Of a stretch of 64,000 nt of DNA, positions 16,925 to 25,421 are shown in pieces (position 1 is the first letter of the stretch; every line of letters starts with the position of its first letter). Source of the stretch: DATBIO01 sp036556965 (GTDB lineage Bacteria; Acidobacteriota; Vicinamibacteria; Fen-336); assembly GCA_036556965.1 (NCBI GenBank), contig DATBIO010000289.1, forward strand, positions 1-64,000, in the 5' to 3' direction. The notes beneath the pieces are model-generated. The model searched no databases, had not been told where the DNA came from, and saw nothing but the letters and a program-made list of their open reading frames with translations. Position numbers and translations under genes: made by a program.

Positions 16925-17908
16925 ATGATCGAGGTCACCAGCCTCACCAAGCGTTACGGCCGCCACACCGCCGTGGACGGGGTCTCCTTCACCGTGAACA
17001 AGGGCGAGATCCTGGGCTTCCTCGGGCCGAACGGCGCGGGCAAGACCACCACCATGCGCATCCTGACCTGCTACCTCCCCCCCACCGAGGGCACGGCGCG
17101 GGTGGCCGGCTACGACGTGTTCGCACAACCCCTGGAGGTGAAGCGCCGCGTGGGCTACATCCCCGAGACGCCGCCCCTCTACCCCGACATGGACGTGGTG
17201 GGCTTCCTCGACTTCTGCGCGCGCATCAAGGGCGTGGCCGCGGGCGCGCGCAAGGCGCGCATCGAGGAGGCCATGGAGAAGACGCGCACGTCGGACGTGC
17301 GTGCCAAGCTCATCGGCCGGCTCTCCAAGGGCTACCGGCAGCGGGTGGGCCTGGCCCAGGCCATCCTGGCCAACCCCGAGGTGCTCATCCTCGACGAGCC
17401 CACGGCCGGCCTGGACCCCAAGCAGATCATCGAGACGCGCGAGCTCATCCGGGGCCTGGGCGGCGAGCACACCATCGTCCTCTCCACGCACATCCTGCCC
17501 GAGGTCTCCATGACCTGCTCCCGCGTGGTGATCATCAACAAGGGCAAGGTGGTGGCGGAAGACACCACCGACGCCCTGGCCCGCCGGCTGCACGGCGCGG
17601 CGTCGCTGCGCGTGGAGGCGCGCGGGGAGGAAGCGGCCCTGGTGGCGCGCGTGCGCGGCGTCCCCGGGGTGGCCGCGGTGCGGTCGCGGCCGGCGCCCGC
17701 GGCGGGGGTGGCCGCCCTGGAGGTGGACCCCGTGGCCGGGGAGGACGTCCGCGCGCCGCTGGCGCGGGCGGTGGTCGAGGGGGGGTTCGACCTGCTCGCC
17801 CTGGCCCAGAGCACGGTGAGCCTGGAAGAGGTCTTCCTCTCCCTCACCACCACGGAGGCGGCGGAGGCGCCGGCGGCGCCCGGGCCCACGGCGGAGGTGA
17901 CGGCATGA
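16925..17908 (+). CDS. ABC transporter ATP-binding protein (GldA-like)
   Basis: The 327-residue ATPase energises the membrane complex encoded downstream. Motifs in order: Walker A GPNGAGKTT (34-42), signature LSKGYRQR (133-140), Walker B LILDEP (154-159), switch His in STHIL. A C-terminal domain of about 90 residues follows (SLRVEARGEEAAL...). The protein matches the ABC-2 export group that includes GldA of gliding bacteria. In many non-gliding bacteria the same gene set is of unknown substrate. The stop overlaps the permease start (ATGA). Confidence 0.9.
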   Translation: MIEVTSLTKRYGRHTAVDGVSFTVNKGEILGFLGPNGAGKTTTMRILTCYLPPTEGTARVAGYDVFAQPLEVKRRVGYIPETPPLYPDMDVVGFLDFCARIKGVAAGARKARIEEAMEKTRTSDVRAKLIGRLSKGYRQRVGLAQAILANPEVLILDEPTAGLDPKQIIETRELIRGLGGEHTIVLSTHILPEVSMTCSRVVIINKGKVVAEDTTDALARRLHGAASLRVEARGEEAALVARVRGVPGVAAVRSRPAPAAGVAALEVDPVAGEDVRAPLARAVVEGGFDLLALAQSTVSLEEVFLSLTTTEAAEAPAAPGPTAEVTA

Positions 17909-18696
17909 CCGCCCTGAACAACGTGTGGGCCATCGTGCGCAAGGAGGGGCACCACTACTTCGGCAGCCCCATCGCCTACGTGGCCCTCTTCGTGTGGGCC
18001 ATGCTCTTCGGTCTCTTCTACTACTTCGCCTTCAGCGTCTTCCTGCGCCAGTCCATGGCCATGGCCCAGCAGATGGAGTTCGGGGGGGGGCCGAAGATGT
18101 CGCTGAACGAGTGGCTGATCCGCCCCGTGATGCACAACATGGCCGTGGTGGCCCTCTTCATCGCCCCCATGCTGACCATGCGCCTCTTCGCGGAGGAGAA
18201 GCGCCAGGGCACCATCGAGCTGCTCGCCACCTCGCCCATCACCGACCTGCAGGTCGTGCTCGGCAAGTTCCTGGCCGCGGCCGGGCTCTACGCGCTGATG
18301 ATCGTCTCCGGCGCCCTGAACCTCGTCCCCCTCTGGTACTACGCGAGCGTGGACCCGGAGTGGAAGCCGGTGCTCACGGGGGCGTTCGGCCTCTTCCTCC
18401 TCGGGAGCTGCTTCATCGCCCTGGGCCTCTTCGTCTCCACCCTGACCCGGAACCAGATCATCGCCGCCATCCTCTCCTTCTGCCTGTTCCTCGGCATCTG
18501 GACGCTGGGCTGGGCCGACGATCCCGGCGCCTCCACCTTCATGAAGGCGGTGGCCTACCTCGGCGTGACCACCCACATGGAGGAGCTGGGCAAGGGGGTG
18601 ATCGACCTGAAGGACGTGGTGTTCTACCTGAGCTTCATCGGGTTCGGCCTCTTCCTGGCCCAGCAGTCGGTGCAGAGCCAGCGGTGGCGGGCATGA
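17905..18696 (+). CDS. ABC-2 type permease (GldF-like)
   Basis: The 263-residue permease has about six transmembrane helices and the ABC-2 pattern EEKRQGTIELLATSPI near residue 95, a coupling element with the ATPase. It follows the ATPase gene with a 4-base overlap and overlaps the next gene in the same way, so the three products are expected to form one complex. The substrate is unknown. Confidence 0.9.
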   Translation: MTALNNVWAIVRKEGHHYFGSPIAYVALFVWAMLFGLFYYFAFSVFLRQSMAMAQQMEFGGGPKMSLNEWLIRPVMHNMAVVALFIAPMLTMRLFAEEKRQGTIELLATSPITDLQVVLGKFLAAAGLYALMIVSGALNLVPLWYYASVDPEWKPVLTGAFGLFLLGSCFIALGLFVSTLTRNQIIAAILSFCLFLGIWTLGWADDPGASTFMKAVAYLGVTTHMEELGKGVIDLKDVVFYLSFIGFGLFLAQQSVQSQRWRA

Positions 18697-20279
18697 GGGT
18701 CCTCGACCGGCTCGTCGACTTCCTGGCCGTCCTCGGCTTCCTGGTCATCGTGGGGGCGCGCGCCTGGCAGCAGTACGGCAAGGTGCTGCCCGGCCGCTTC
18801 GAGTACTACCTGGGCGCGGGCCTCTTCCTGGTGGTGCTCCAGGTCCTCCTGCGCTGGGACCGCATCGTGGCCCGGCTGGGCCGCCGCCAGATGAAGTACG
18901 GCGGCAACATGACCGTCCTCATCCTGGGGGTGCTCGGCGTGCTGGGCCTCCTCAACCACCTGGCCGCCCGGCGCAGCGTGCGCTGGGACCTCACCAAGGG
19001 CCAGCGCTACTCGCTCTCCGACCAGAGCCGCAAGGTGCTCGCTTCCCTGAAGGAGGACGTGCGCATCGTCTACTTCCAGCGCTCGCTCGAGATGGGGGCC
19101 GGCCGCGACCGGCTCTCCCAGTACGAGACGGCCTCGCCCCGCGTCAAGGTCGAGTACGTGGACCCCGTGCAGAACCCGGCGCGGGCGCAGGCCTACGACG
19201 TGCGCGGCCCCTGGCCCATCATCGTGGTGGAAAAGGGCGACCGGCGCGAGCGCGTCACCAACGACACCGAGCAGGACCTGACCAACGCCTTCCTGAAGGT
19301 GACGCGCGAGGGACGCAAGACCGTCTGCTTCGTGTACGGCCAGGGGGAGCGCGACATCGAGGACGGCTCCGACCGCGGCTACTCGTCGGCCAAGGCGGTG
19401 CTGGCCAAGAACCAGTACGAGACGAAGAAGGTCCTGCTGGCGCGGGAGGCGGACGTGCCCGCGGACTGCACGGTGGTGGTGGTGCCGGGACCGGAGAAGG
19501 ACCTCCTTCCCGCCTCCCTCGAGGCGCTGCGCCGCTACGTCAAGGGCGCGGGCAAGGTCATGGTCATGCTGGAGCCGCCCGTCCAGGGCGACGTGGACGG
19601 CGTGGTCGGCCTCCTCAAGGAGTGGAACCTGGAGGCGGGCAGGGACGTGGTGGTGGACGTCTCGCCCATGGGACAGCTCTTCGGCACCGGGCCCTTCACG
19701 CCGGTGGTGGCCCAGTACCCGTACCACGAGATCACCAAGGATTTCCGGGTGATGACGGCGTTCCACGTGACGCGCAGCCTGCAGGTGGGCACGGGCACGC
19801 TGGAGGGCGTGACCCCGCAGGCGCTCCTGGAGACGTCGGAGGCCTCGTGGGCGGAGACCGACCTGACCCTCAAGGACGCGAAGATGGACGAGGGGAAGGA
19901 CCGCCAGGGGCCGATCGCGCTGGGCGCGGTGGCCACCGTGGCCGCCCCCTCCGCCGCCCCCGGTCCGTCCCCCGCCCCGTCGCCGTCGCCCGCGGAGGAG
20001 GCGGCGCCGCGGCGCGAGGGGCGCGTGGCCGCCTTCGGCGACAGCGACTTCGCCAGCAACGCCCTGCTCGGCTTCCAGGGGAACCAGGACTTCTTCTTGA
20101 ACACGGTGGCGTGGCTGGCCGAGGACGCCGACCTCATCTCCATCCGGCCCCGCGAGCCGGAGGACCAGCGCCTGTTCCTCACGCGCGGGCAGCAGCAGAA
20201 CGTGGCCCTGCTCGCTCTGGTGCTGCTGCCCGGCCTCTTCGTGGCCCTCGGCGCGTGGAGCTGGTGGAAGCGCCGCTAG
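18693..20279 (+). CDS. GldG-like ABC-associated membrane protein
   Basis: The 528-residue protein starts at ATG 18693. Helices near 10-30 and 68-88 are followed by a long extracytoplasmic part with RWDLTKGQRYSLSDQSRKVL, a hallmark of the GldG/ABC_transp_aux family. A GATase-like fold follows (VVVVPGPEKDL, LRRYVKGAGKVMVMLEPP), then a Pro/Ala linker, AAFGDSDFASN and a terminal helix. Family members accompany ABC-2 permeases and may recognise the substrate. It is coupled to the permease gene by an ATGA overlap. Confidence 0.88.
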   Translation: MRVLDRLVDFLAVLGFLVIVGARAWQQYGKVLPGRFEYYLGAGLFLVVLQVLLRWDRIVARLGRRQMKYGGNMTVLILGVLGVLGLLNHLAARRSVRWDLTKGQRYSLSDQSRKVLASLKEDVRIVYFQRSLEMGAGRDRLSQYETASPRVKVEYVDPVQNPARAQAYDVRGPWPIIVVEKGDRRERVTNDTEQDLTNAFLKVTREGRKTVCFVYGQGERDIEDGSDRGYSSAKAVLAKNQYETKKVLLAREADVPADCTVVVVPGPEKDLLPASLEALRRYVKGAGKVMVMLEPPVQGDVDGVVGLLKEWNLEAGRDVVVDVSPMGQLFGTGPFTPVVAQYPYHEITKDFRVMTAFHVTRSLQVGTGTLEGVTPQALLETSEASWAETDLTLKDAKMDEGKDRQGPIALGAVATVAAPSAAPGPSPAPSPSPAEEAAPRREGRVAAFGDSDFASNALLGFQGNQDFFLNTVAWLAEDADLISIRPREPEDQRLFLTRGQQQNVALLALVLLPGLFVALGAWSWWKRR

Positions 20280-20319
20280 CGCCCGCGGGGGCGCGGCGGG
20301 AGCGAGGACGCCCGAGATC

Positions 20320-21678
20320 ATGAAGCAGTTCTGGAAGACGGGGCTGGTGCTCCTGGTGCTCATCGGGCTGGGCGCCTACATGTGGTTCGTCGAGCGCAAG
20401 AGGCCGGACGCCGACGACAAGCCCAAGGAGAAGGCGGTCACCCTGGACAAGGCCAAGGCCCGGGAGATCGTGCTGGCCCGTGCGGGAGGCGAGGAGATCC
20501 GCCTCGTCCGCCAGGGTGACGCGTGGCGGATGACGGCGCCCCAGGACGTGCCCGCGGACGCCAGCGCGGTGGACGCCATCCTGGGCAGCCTGGAGTCGCT
20601 CGACGCGGAGGAGGTGGTGACGGAGAGCGCCACCGACGTCGCGCAGTTCGGACTGGAGCCGCCCCGGGTGGCGGTGACGGTCACCCTGGAGGACGCCGGG
20701 CCCGCCCGGCTCCACCTGGGCGGCAAGACCCCCGACGAGGGCGCCCTCTACGCGCGCATCCCCGACCGGCCGCGGGTCTTCACGGTGGCCGGCTACCTGG
20801 AGGGCAGCTTCGACAAGCAGCCGTTCGACCTGCGCGACCGCGACGTCCTGCACGTGAAGCGCGACGCGGTCACGCGCCTGGCCGCCACCGGGGACCCCGG
20901 ACCCTTCACCCTCGTGCGCGACGCGCGGGGGGAGTGGGCCTTCGCCGCCCCCGTGTCCACGCGCGCCGGCCGCTGGACGGTGGACGGCCTCCTGGGCACC
21001 CTGGAAGGACTGCGCATGGAGAAGGTGGTCTCGGAGACGCCCGCGGCCGGGGACCTGAAGGCCTGGGGCCTCGATCCCCCCGCGCGCACGGTCACGGTCA
21101 CCCTCGCCGACGGCGTCACGCGCACCCTCGAGATCGGGGCCGCCGATGCCGACAAGAAGCGCTACGCACGCGTGGCGGGGGTGCCCCTCGTGGTCCTCAT
21201 CCCGCCCGCCCTCGCCGACGACCTGGCCAAGGGCATGGCGGAGTACCGCGCCAAGCGGCTGCTGGACGTGGCCACCTACGAGGTCCAGGCCATCGAGGTG
21301 GAGACGCCGGCGGGCAAACGGGCGTACCAGCGCTCGTCCGTCAAGGACAAGGACGGCGTGGACAGCTACACGTGGAAGCGCACCGCCCCCGACGCCAAGG
21401 ACGTGGCGACGAGCGCGGTGCAGGACCTGCTCTTCGAGGTGGGCGGGGTGGAGGCGCTGGAGTTCGTGGACCGGCCGCAGGCCCCCGCCGCCTACGGGCT
21501 GGAGGCGCCCGCGGTCAAGGTCACCCTGCGCCACGACACGGAGCAGAAGCCGCCCGTCTGGTTCGCGCTCGGCCGCAGGGACGGCGCGGTGTACGCTCGA
21601 CGCATGGACGACGAGGCCGTGCTCAAGCTGGACCCGGCCAAGGCCGAGGGGCTGATCAAGAAGCTCGGCGAGCTTTGA
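20320..21678 (+). CDS. DUF4340 protein
   Basis: The 452-residue protein has an N-terminal anchor (GLVLLVLIGLGAYMWFVE) and a large extracytoplasmic region of repeating beta-rich modules (FGLEPPRVAVTVTLEDAG, WGLDPPARTVTVTLADG, YGLEAPAVKVTLRHD), three copies of one unit. This is the DUF4340 pattern. Such genes commonly follow gldG-like genes in Acidobacteria and Deltaproteobacteria, so it is presumably a periplasmic partner of the complex. Its final TGA overlaps the TTG start of the anti-sigma gene. Confidence 0.85.
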   Translation: MKQFWKTGLVLLVLIGLGAYMWFVERKRPDADDKPKEKAVTLDKAKAREIVLARAGGEEIRLVRQGDAWRMTAPQDVPADASAVDAILGSLESLDAEEVVTESATDVAQFGLEPPRVAVTVTLEDAGPARLHLGGKTPDEGALYARIPDRPRVFTVAGYLEGSFDKQPFDLRDRDVLHVKRDAVTRLAATGDPGPFTLVRDARGEWAFAAPVSTRAGRWTVDGLLGTLEGLRMEKVVSETPAAGDLKAWGLDPPARTVTVTLADGVTRTLEIGAADADKKRYARVAGVPLVVLIPPALADDLAKGMAEYRAKRLLDVATYEVQAIEVETPAGKRAYQRSSVKDKDGVDSYTWKRTAPDAKDVATSAVQDLLFEVGGVEALEFVDRPQAPAAYGLEAPAVKVTLRHDTEQKPPVWFALGRRDGAVYARRMDDEAVLKLDPAKAEGLIKKLGEL

Positions 21679-22235
21679 GCGAGGACGCCTACCGGGAGAG
21701 CGCGGCCGCCTACGCGCTGGGTGCTCTCGACCCGGGCGAGCGCGCGGCCTTCGAGGCGCACCTGGAGGCGGGATGCGCATCCTGCGCCGACGAGGTGGAC
21801 GCCCACCACGATGCGTTGCTGGCCCTGGCCCAGGCCGGGCCCACGCCCGCGCTCCATCCCGCCATCCGGCAGCAGGCCCTCGACCTCCGCCTGGCCCCGA
21901 CGGTGCCCGTGGAGGTCGGGGCCTATGCCTGGGAAGAGGTGGTCCCGGGGGTGCGCCTGCACGTCCTGCGGGAGGAGCCGGCACGCGGCCTCCGCGCCTG
22001 CCTGGTCTGGGCGGAGCCCGGCGCCCGCACCCCCCGGCACCGCCACCACGGTGACGAGGTCATCCTGCTCCTGAAGGGCGGGCTCCGTGACGACCGCGGC
22101 ACCTACGGGCCGGGCCAGATCTGCCGCAGCCGGGCCGGCTCCGTGCACGCGGAGGAGGCCCTGCCCGGAGAGGACTGCGTGTGCCTGGTCCTCTACTACG
22201 GCCCGCTCGAGGTGTTGGAGGAGGCCGACGCCTAG
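21675..22235 (+). CDS. ChrR-type anti-sigma factor with cupin domain
   Basis: The product has 186 residues from TTG 21675 inside a TTGA overlap with the previous stop; nothing upstream in this frame looks like protein. Residues about 1-45 contain the zinc-binding anti-sigma signature HLEAGCASCADEV. The C-terminal half is a ChrR-like cupin (RHRHHGDEVILLLKG, a Glu, and SVHAEE). Such proteins hold an ECF sigma factor and release it on oxidative or membrane stress. No sigma factor gene is present nearby, which is unusual, and the coupling ties the gene to the gld-like operon. Confidence 0.82.
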   Translation: MSEDAYRESAAAYALGALDPGERAAFEAHLEAGCASCADEVDAHHDALLALAQAGPTPALHPAIRQQALDLRLAPTVPVEVGAYAWEEVVPGVRLHVLREEPARGLRACLVWAEPGARTPRHRHHGDEVILLLKGGLRDDRGTYGPGQICRSRAGSVHAEEALPGEDCVCLVLYYGPLEVLEEADA

Positions 22236-22253
22236 CGCCGACCCCCGGACGCC

Positions 22254-22856
22254 CTAGGGCTTCGCGGCGGGCGCGGGCCGGGCGGGCGCCTTCTCCCCCA
22301 CCACCCGGGCCGACTTGATGAGCACCGGGGTCACGGGCACGTCGTCGTGGGGAGGCCGGCTGGTGGTGTCCACGGCCACGATGCGATCCACCACGTCCAT
22401 CCCCTCCGCCACCGAGGCGAACACCGCGTACCCCGCCCCGCCGATCCCGTAGTCGAGCCGGTGGTTGTCCTTGACGTTGATGAAGAACTGCGCGGTGGCG
22501 CTGTTGGGGTCCGCCGTGCGCGCCATGGCCACCGTGCCCCGGTTGTTGCGCAACCCGTTCTTGGCTTCGTTGACGATGGCGGCCGCGGTCGGCCGCTGCT
22601 TCATGTTGGGGTCGAAACCGCCGCCCTGGACCATGAAGTTGGGGATGACGCGGTGGAAGATGGTCCCGTCGTAGTGCCCCTTGCGCACGTAGCTCAGGAA
22701 GTTCTTCACCGAGACCGGCGCCTTCTGGGCCTCGAGGCTGAGGACGATGCGGCCGAGGCTGGTCTCCAGCGCCACCTGGGGGCCGGCCGGGGAGGCCGCG
22801 GGCGCGGGGGCCGGGCTCTGCAGGACGGCGGCGAGGGCGAGGGCAGTGGCGATCAT
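22254..22856 (-). CDS. Periplasmic cyclophilin-type peptidyl-prolyl isomerase
   Basis: The 200-residue product has a short N-terminal signal segment (MIATALALAAVLQSPAPAPAA), then a cyclophilin domain with YDGTIFHRVIPNFMVQGG, catalytic Arg in FHRV, GTVAMART and NSATAQFFIN. It should catalyse proline isomerisation during envelope protein folding. The ribosome site AAGGAG lies 9 bases before ATG 22856. It is divergent from the mglA-like gene across a 66-base spacer with a -10 box for each direction. Confidence 0.92.
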   Translation of the reverse strand: MIATALALAAVLQSPAPAPAASPAGPQVALETSLGRIVLSLEAQKAPVSVKNFLSYVRKGHYDGTIFHRVIPNFMVQGGGFDPNMKQRPTAAAIVNEAKNGLRNNRGTVAMARTADPNSATAQFFINVKDNHRLDYGIGGAGYAVFASVAEGMDVVDRIVAVDTTSRPPHDDVPVTPVLIKSARVVGEKAPARPAPAAKP

Positions 22857-22883
22857 CGGGTTTGTCTCCTTCGTGACTCCCCG

Positions 22884-22889
22884 ATCTTA
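22884..22889 (-). promoter_or_regulatory. TAAGAT -10 box of the cyclophilin gene
   Basis: TAAGAT on the minus strand lies 27 bases before ATG 22856, leaving room for a transcription start and the AAGGAG site. Confidence 0.45.
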
Positions 22890-22904
22890 GCCTTCCCGGC
22901 CTGC

Positions 22905-22910
22905 TAGAAT
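22905..22910 (+). promoter_or_regulatory. TAGAAT -10 box of the mglA-like gene
   Basis: TAGAAT lies 12 bases before ATG 22923 with only GC sequence and no Shine-Dalgarno between. The predicted 5' leader is about five bases. Confidence 0.5.
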
Positions 22911-22922
22911 CGCGCGGGCGCG

Positions 22923-24341
22923 ATGGTCCTCTTCAACTACTCGACCAAGGAGCTGACGGCCAAGATCGTCTACTACGGGCCGGGCCTGTGCGGGAAGACC
23001 ACCAACCTGCAGTGGGTCCACGAGAAGCTGCCCATCAAGAACAAGGGCAAGATGCTCTCCCTGGCCACGGAGACGGACCGCACCCTGTTCTTCGACTTCC
23101 TCCCCATCGAGCTGGGCACCATCCGGGGCATGAAGACGCGGGTCCAGCTCTACACGGTGCCGGGCCAGGTCTTCTACAACGCCACCCGGCGCATGGTGCT
23201 CAAGGGTGCCGACTGCGTGGTCTTCGTGGCCGACAGCCAGGAGCCCATGCTGGAGGCCAACGTCGAGAGCTGGGAGAACATGCGCCAGAACCTGGAGGCG
23301 AACGAGATCAAGCCGGACGAGATCCCGGTCGTCTTCCAGTACAACAAGCGCGATCTGCCCAACGCCCTGCCCCTCGAGATCCTGAACGAGCGGCTCAACC
23401 CCCGCGGCATGCCGTTCCACGAAGCGGTGGCGATCAAGGGCATGGGCGTGGAGGAGTCGCTCAAGACCGCCACCGCCCTGGTCTTCCGGGCCCTGGCCGG
23501 GAAGTACGGCACGCCCGGGGAGGCGGCGGCCATGTCCTCCCGGGGCTCGGGCTCGGGCTCGGGCGGCACGGCGCCCATCCCGACCCCCCCCGCGGCCGCC
23601 GCGCCGCCCGCCCCCGCCGCGGCGCCGGCCCGCGCCCCGGCCCCGCCGCCGCCGCTTCCGCCCCCGCCCGCCCCCGCGGAGGCGGACGACCTCCTGGACG
23701 GGCTCGAGATCCACCCCCACCCCGAGGCGGTGGTGGAGGAGGAGCTGTCCCTGGACGACGACGTCGCGCCGGCGGCCGCGTCCGCCCGACCGCGGCCGGG
23801 CGCGCGGGACACCGTGGCCAGCCCCCCGCGCGAGGCGGAGGAGATCCGGCGCCGGATCCGCACGCCCACCTACGAGCCCGAGGTCTTCGAGGCCATCGAC
23901 GACGAGGAGGAGGACATCGAGGAGCTGACCCTCGACGCAGTGGGCCCCGGCCGCGCCGCGGCGGGGCCCTTCACGCGGGTGGCGGAGCCGCCCGCCCTCG
24001 CCGACGACACCAGCTTCAACCTCGACTTCGACGGCGACGCCCCCGAGCCCCCCCTTCCCTCGGTTTCCGCGGTGAGGAGCGCCCCTCCCGCGCCGCTGCG
24101 CTCCGTGACGCCCGCGGCCTACGAGCTGGAGGAGGAAGCGGACGAGGCTTCGGCAGCTCCCTCCACGCTGCCGCCGTCGCGCGCGCTGGCCGCGGCGGTG
24201 GTGGAGGCCTCTCTCGACGTGCCCGCGGGCGGCGAGGAGGAGACCACGGTGGAGGTCCCCGTCCGCCTGTCCGTCCCGCGCGGGGTGCGCGAGCTGCGCA
24301 TCAACCTGCGCCTGGTGGTCCGCCTCGACGTGAAGGAGTGA
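22923..24341 (+). CDS. MglA-like Ras-type GTPase with long acidic/proline-rich tail
   Basis: The product has 472 residues. Residues 1-200 are a MglA/Gtr-type small GTPase: P-loop GPGLCGKT (19-26), the TVPGQ motif in place of DxxGQ (typical of MglA), and base-recognition NKRD. MglA sets cell polarity and motility in Myxococcus. Unlike the roughly 195-residue MglA, this protein continues with a Gly/Ser and Ala/Pro linker and about 230 residues rich in Glu/Asp and Pro, ending in a short predicted beta segment (RELRINLRLVVRLDVKE). The tail may recruit effectors. The gene is monocistronic. Confidence 0.9.
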   Translation: MVLFNYSTKELTAKIVYYGPGLCGKTTNLQWVHEKLPIKNKGKMLSLATETDRTLFFDFLPIELGTIRGMKTRVQLYTVPGQVFYNATRRMVLKGADCVVFVADSQEPMLEANVESWENMRQNLEANEIKPDEIPVVFQYNKRDLPNALPLEILNERLNPRGMPFHEAVAIKGMGVEESLKTATALVFRALAGKYGTPGEAAAMSSRGSGSGSGGTAPIPTPPAAAAPPAPAAAPARAPAPPPPLPPPPAPAEADDLLDGLEIHPHPEAVVEEELSLDDDVAPAAASARPRPGARDTVASPPREAEEIRRRIRTPTYEPEVFEAIDDEEEDIEELTLDAVGPGRAAAGPFTRVAEPPALADDTSFNLDFDGDAPEPPLPSVSAVRSAPPAPLRSVTPAAYELEEEADEASAAPSTLPPSRALAAAVVEASLDVPAGGEEETTVEVPVRLSVPRGVRELRINLRLVVRLDVKE

Positions 24342-24348
24342 TCCGCCC

Positions 24349-25365
24349 CTAGAGCAGCCCGCCCTCCACGAGCTGGCGGGCGAGCAGCCGGGCCATCTCG
24401 CGGTGGCCGCCCACGCTCAAGTGCAGGGCGTCGATGAAGTCGGCCTCGTTCTCCACCTCGGTCCCCGCTTCCAGCCGCTCCGTACGCAGCAGGGGGACGC
24501 CCAGCCGCGCCGCGGTCTCGCGCTGCGCGTCGGCGTAGGGGTGGCGGAAGGCGGGCTCGCCCGGCCGCCGGCGGTGGGGGAGCGCGACGAAGACGGGGAC
24601 CACGCCGCGCCCGCGGCACTCCGCCACCATGGCCTCGAGGTTCCTCACGTAGTCGGGCAGCGGCACGCGCGGCACCTTGGGCGTGTCCTGGGGCAGACGG
24701 GTCAGCGACCGGAGGTAGGCGCCCTTGAGGGCGCGGTAGACGTAGAGGCGGTCGAGGGCGGTCTGCACGGGCTGGAGGGCGCGCAGGCGCCGGTCGTATT
24801 CCGCGTCCGTGACCGGACGCGGCGTGGTGTCGTTCCAGCCGATGCAGATGGTGGCCACGTCCACGCCGGCCTGGGGGAGCAGGCGCCGCAGGAGGCGGAG
24901 CGACTGGTGGCTGGTGTAGCCGGTCACGCCCGCGTTGAGCGCCTCCACGCCCCGGCCCTCCAGCGCCCGGCCGAGGACGGCGGCGTAGGTCTCGTCGTCC
25001 CCCACGCCGTAGCCGAAGGTGATGGAGTCGCCGAAGCAGGCCACCCGCCGCCGGCCGGGCGGCCGCGGCACGCGCACGGGCCCTCCGCGCAGCCCCAGCT
25101 CGTTGATGGTGACGGGACGGCCCAGGAAGTCTCCGCGGAACCCCGGGCGCGGTGACCAGAACAGGTCGGGATCGGGCCGCATGAACGGGAACGTGATGTC
25201 CACGTCGATGCGGCGCAGGAGGATGCGGGGCTTCTCGGGGGCCTGCACGCCCACCACTCGCAGCACGCCCTCCGCCAGGACGAAGAAGCCGGCCACGATG
25301 ACGGCGGAGAAGAGGAGCGAGCGCCGGGTGGAGAACCGGGGGGGCGCGGCGGCGGGCGGCGGCAC
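24349..25365 (-). CDS. Membrane-anchored SGNH/GDSL hydrolase
   Basis: The 338-residue product starts at GTG 25365. An N-terminal transmembrane helix (SLLFSAVIVAGFFVLAEGVL) precedes an SGNH esterase domain with block I ACFGDSITFGYG (Ser nucleophile), block III-like IGWNDT and block V DALHLS (Asp-His). It should remove or transfer ester groups on lipids or polysaccharides outside the cell. It converges with the mglA-like gene and diverges from the large membrane protein gene, both with tight spacing. Confidence 0.85.
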   Translation of the reverse strand: MPPPAAAPPRFSTRRSLLFSAVIVAGFFVLAEGVLRVVGVQAPEKPRILLRRIDVDITFPFMRPDPDLFWSPRPGFRGDFLGRPVTINELGLRGGPVRVPRPPGRRRVACFGDSITFGYGVGDDETYAAVLGRALEGRGVEALNAGVTGYTSHQSLRLLRRLLPQAGVDVATICIGWNDTTPRPVTDAEYDRRLRALQPVQTALDRLYVYRALKGAYLRSLTRLPQDTPKVPRVPLPDYVRNLEAMVAECRGRGVVPVFVALPHRRRPGEPAFRHPYADAQRETAARLGVPLLRTERLEAGTEVENEADFIDALHLSVGGHREMARLLARQLVEGGLL

Positions 25366-25373
25366 GCGGGCGG

Positions 25374-25379
25374 ATGTTA
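25374..25379 (-). promoter_or_regulatory. TAACAT -10 box, possibly leaderless SGNH transcript
   Basis: TAACAT on the minus strand ends 8 bases before the GTG start at 25365, with no ribosome-binding sequence. Confidence 0.4.
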
Positions 25380-25406
25380 CGCGATGTGCGCGACGGCATC
25401 GGCGTC

Positions 25407-25412
25407 CATAAT
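25407..25412 (+). promoter_or_regulatory. CATAAT -10 box, possibly leaderless transcript
   Basis: CATAAT ends 9 bases before ATG 25422; the intervening CAGCGGCCC holds no Shine-Dalgarno. Confidence 0.4.
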
Positions 25413-25421
25413 CAGCGGCCC

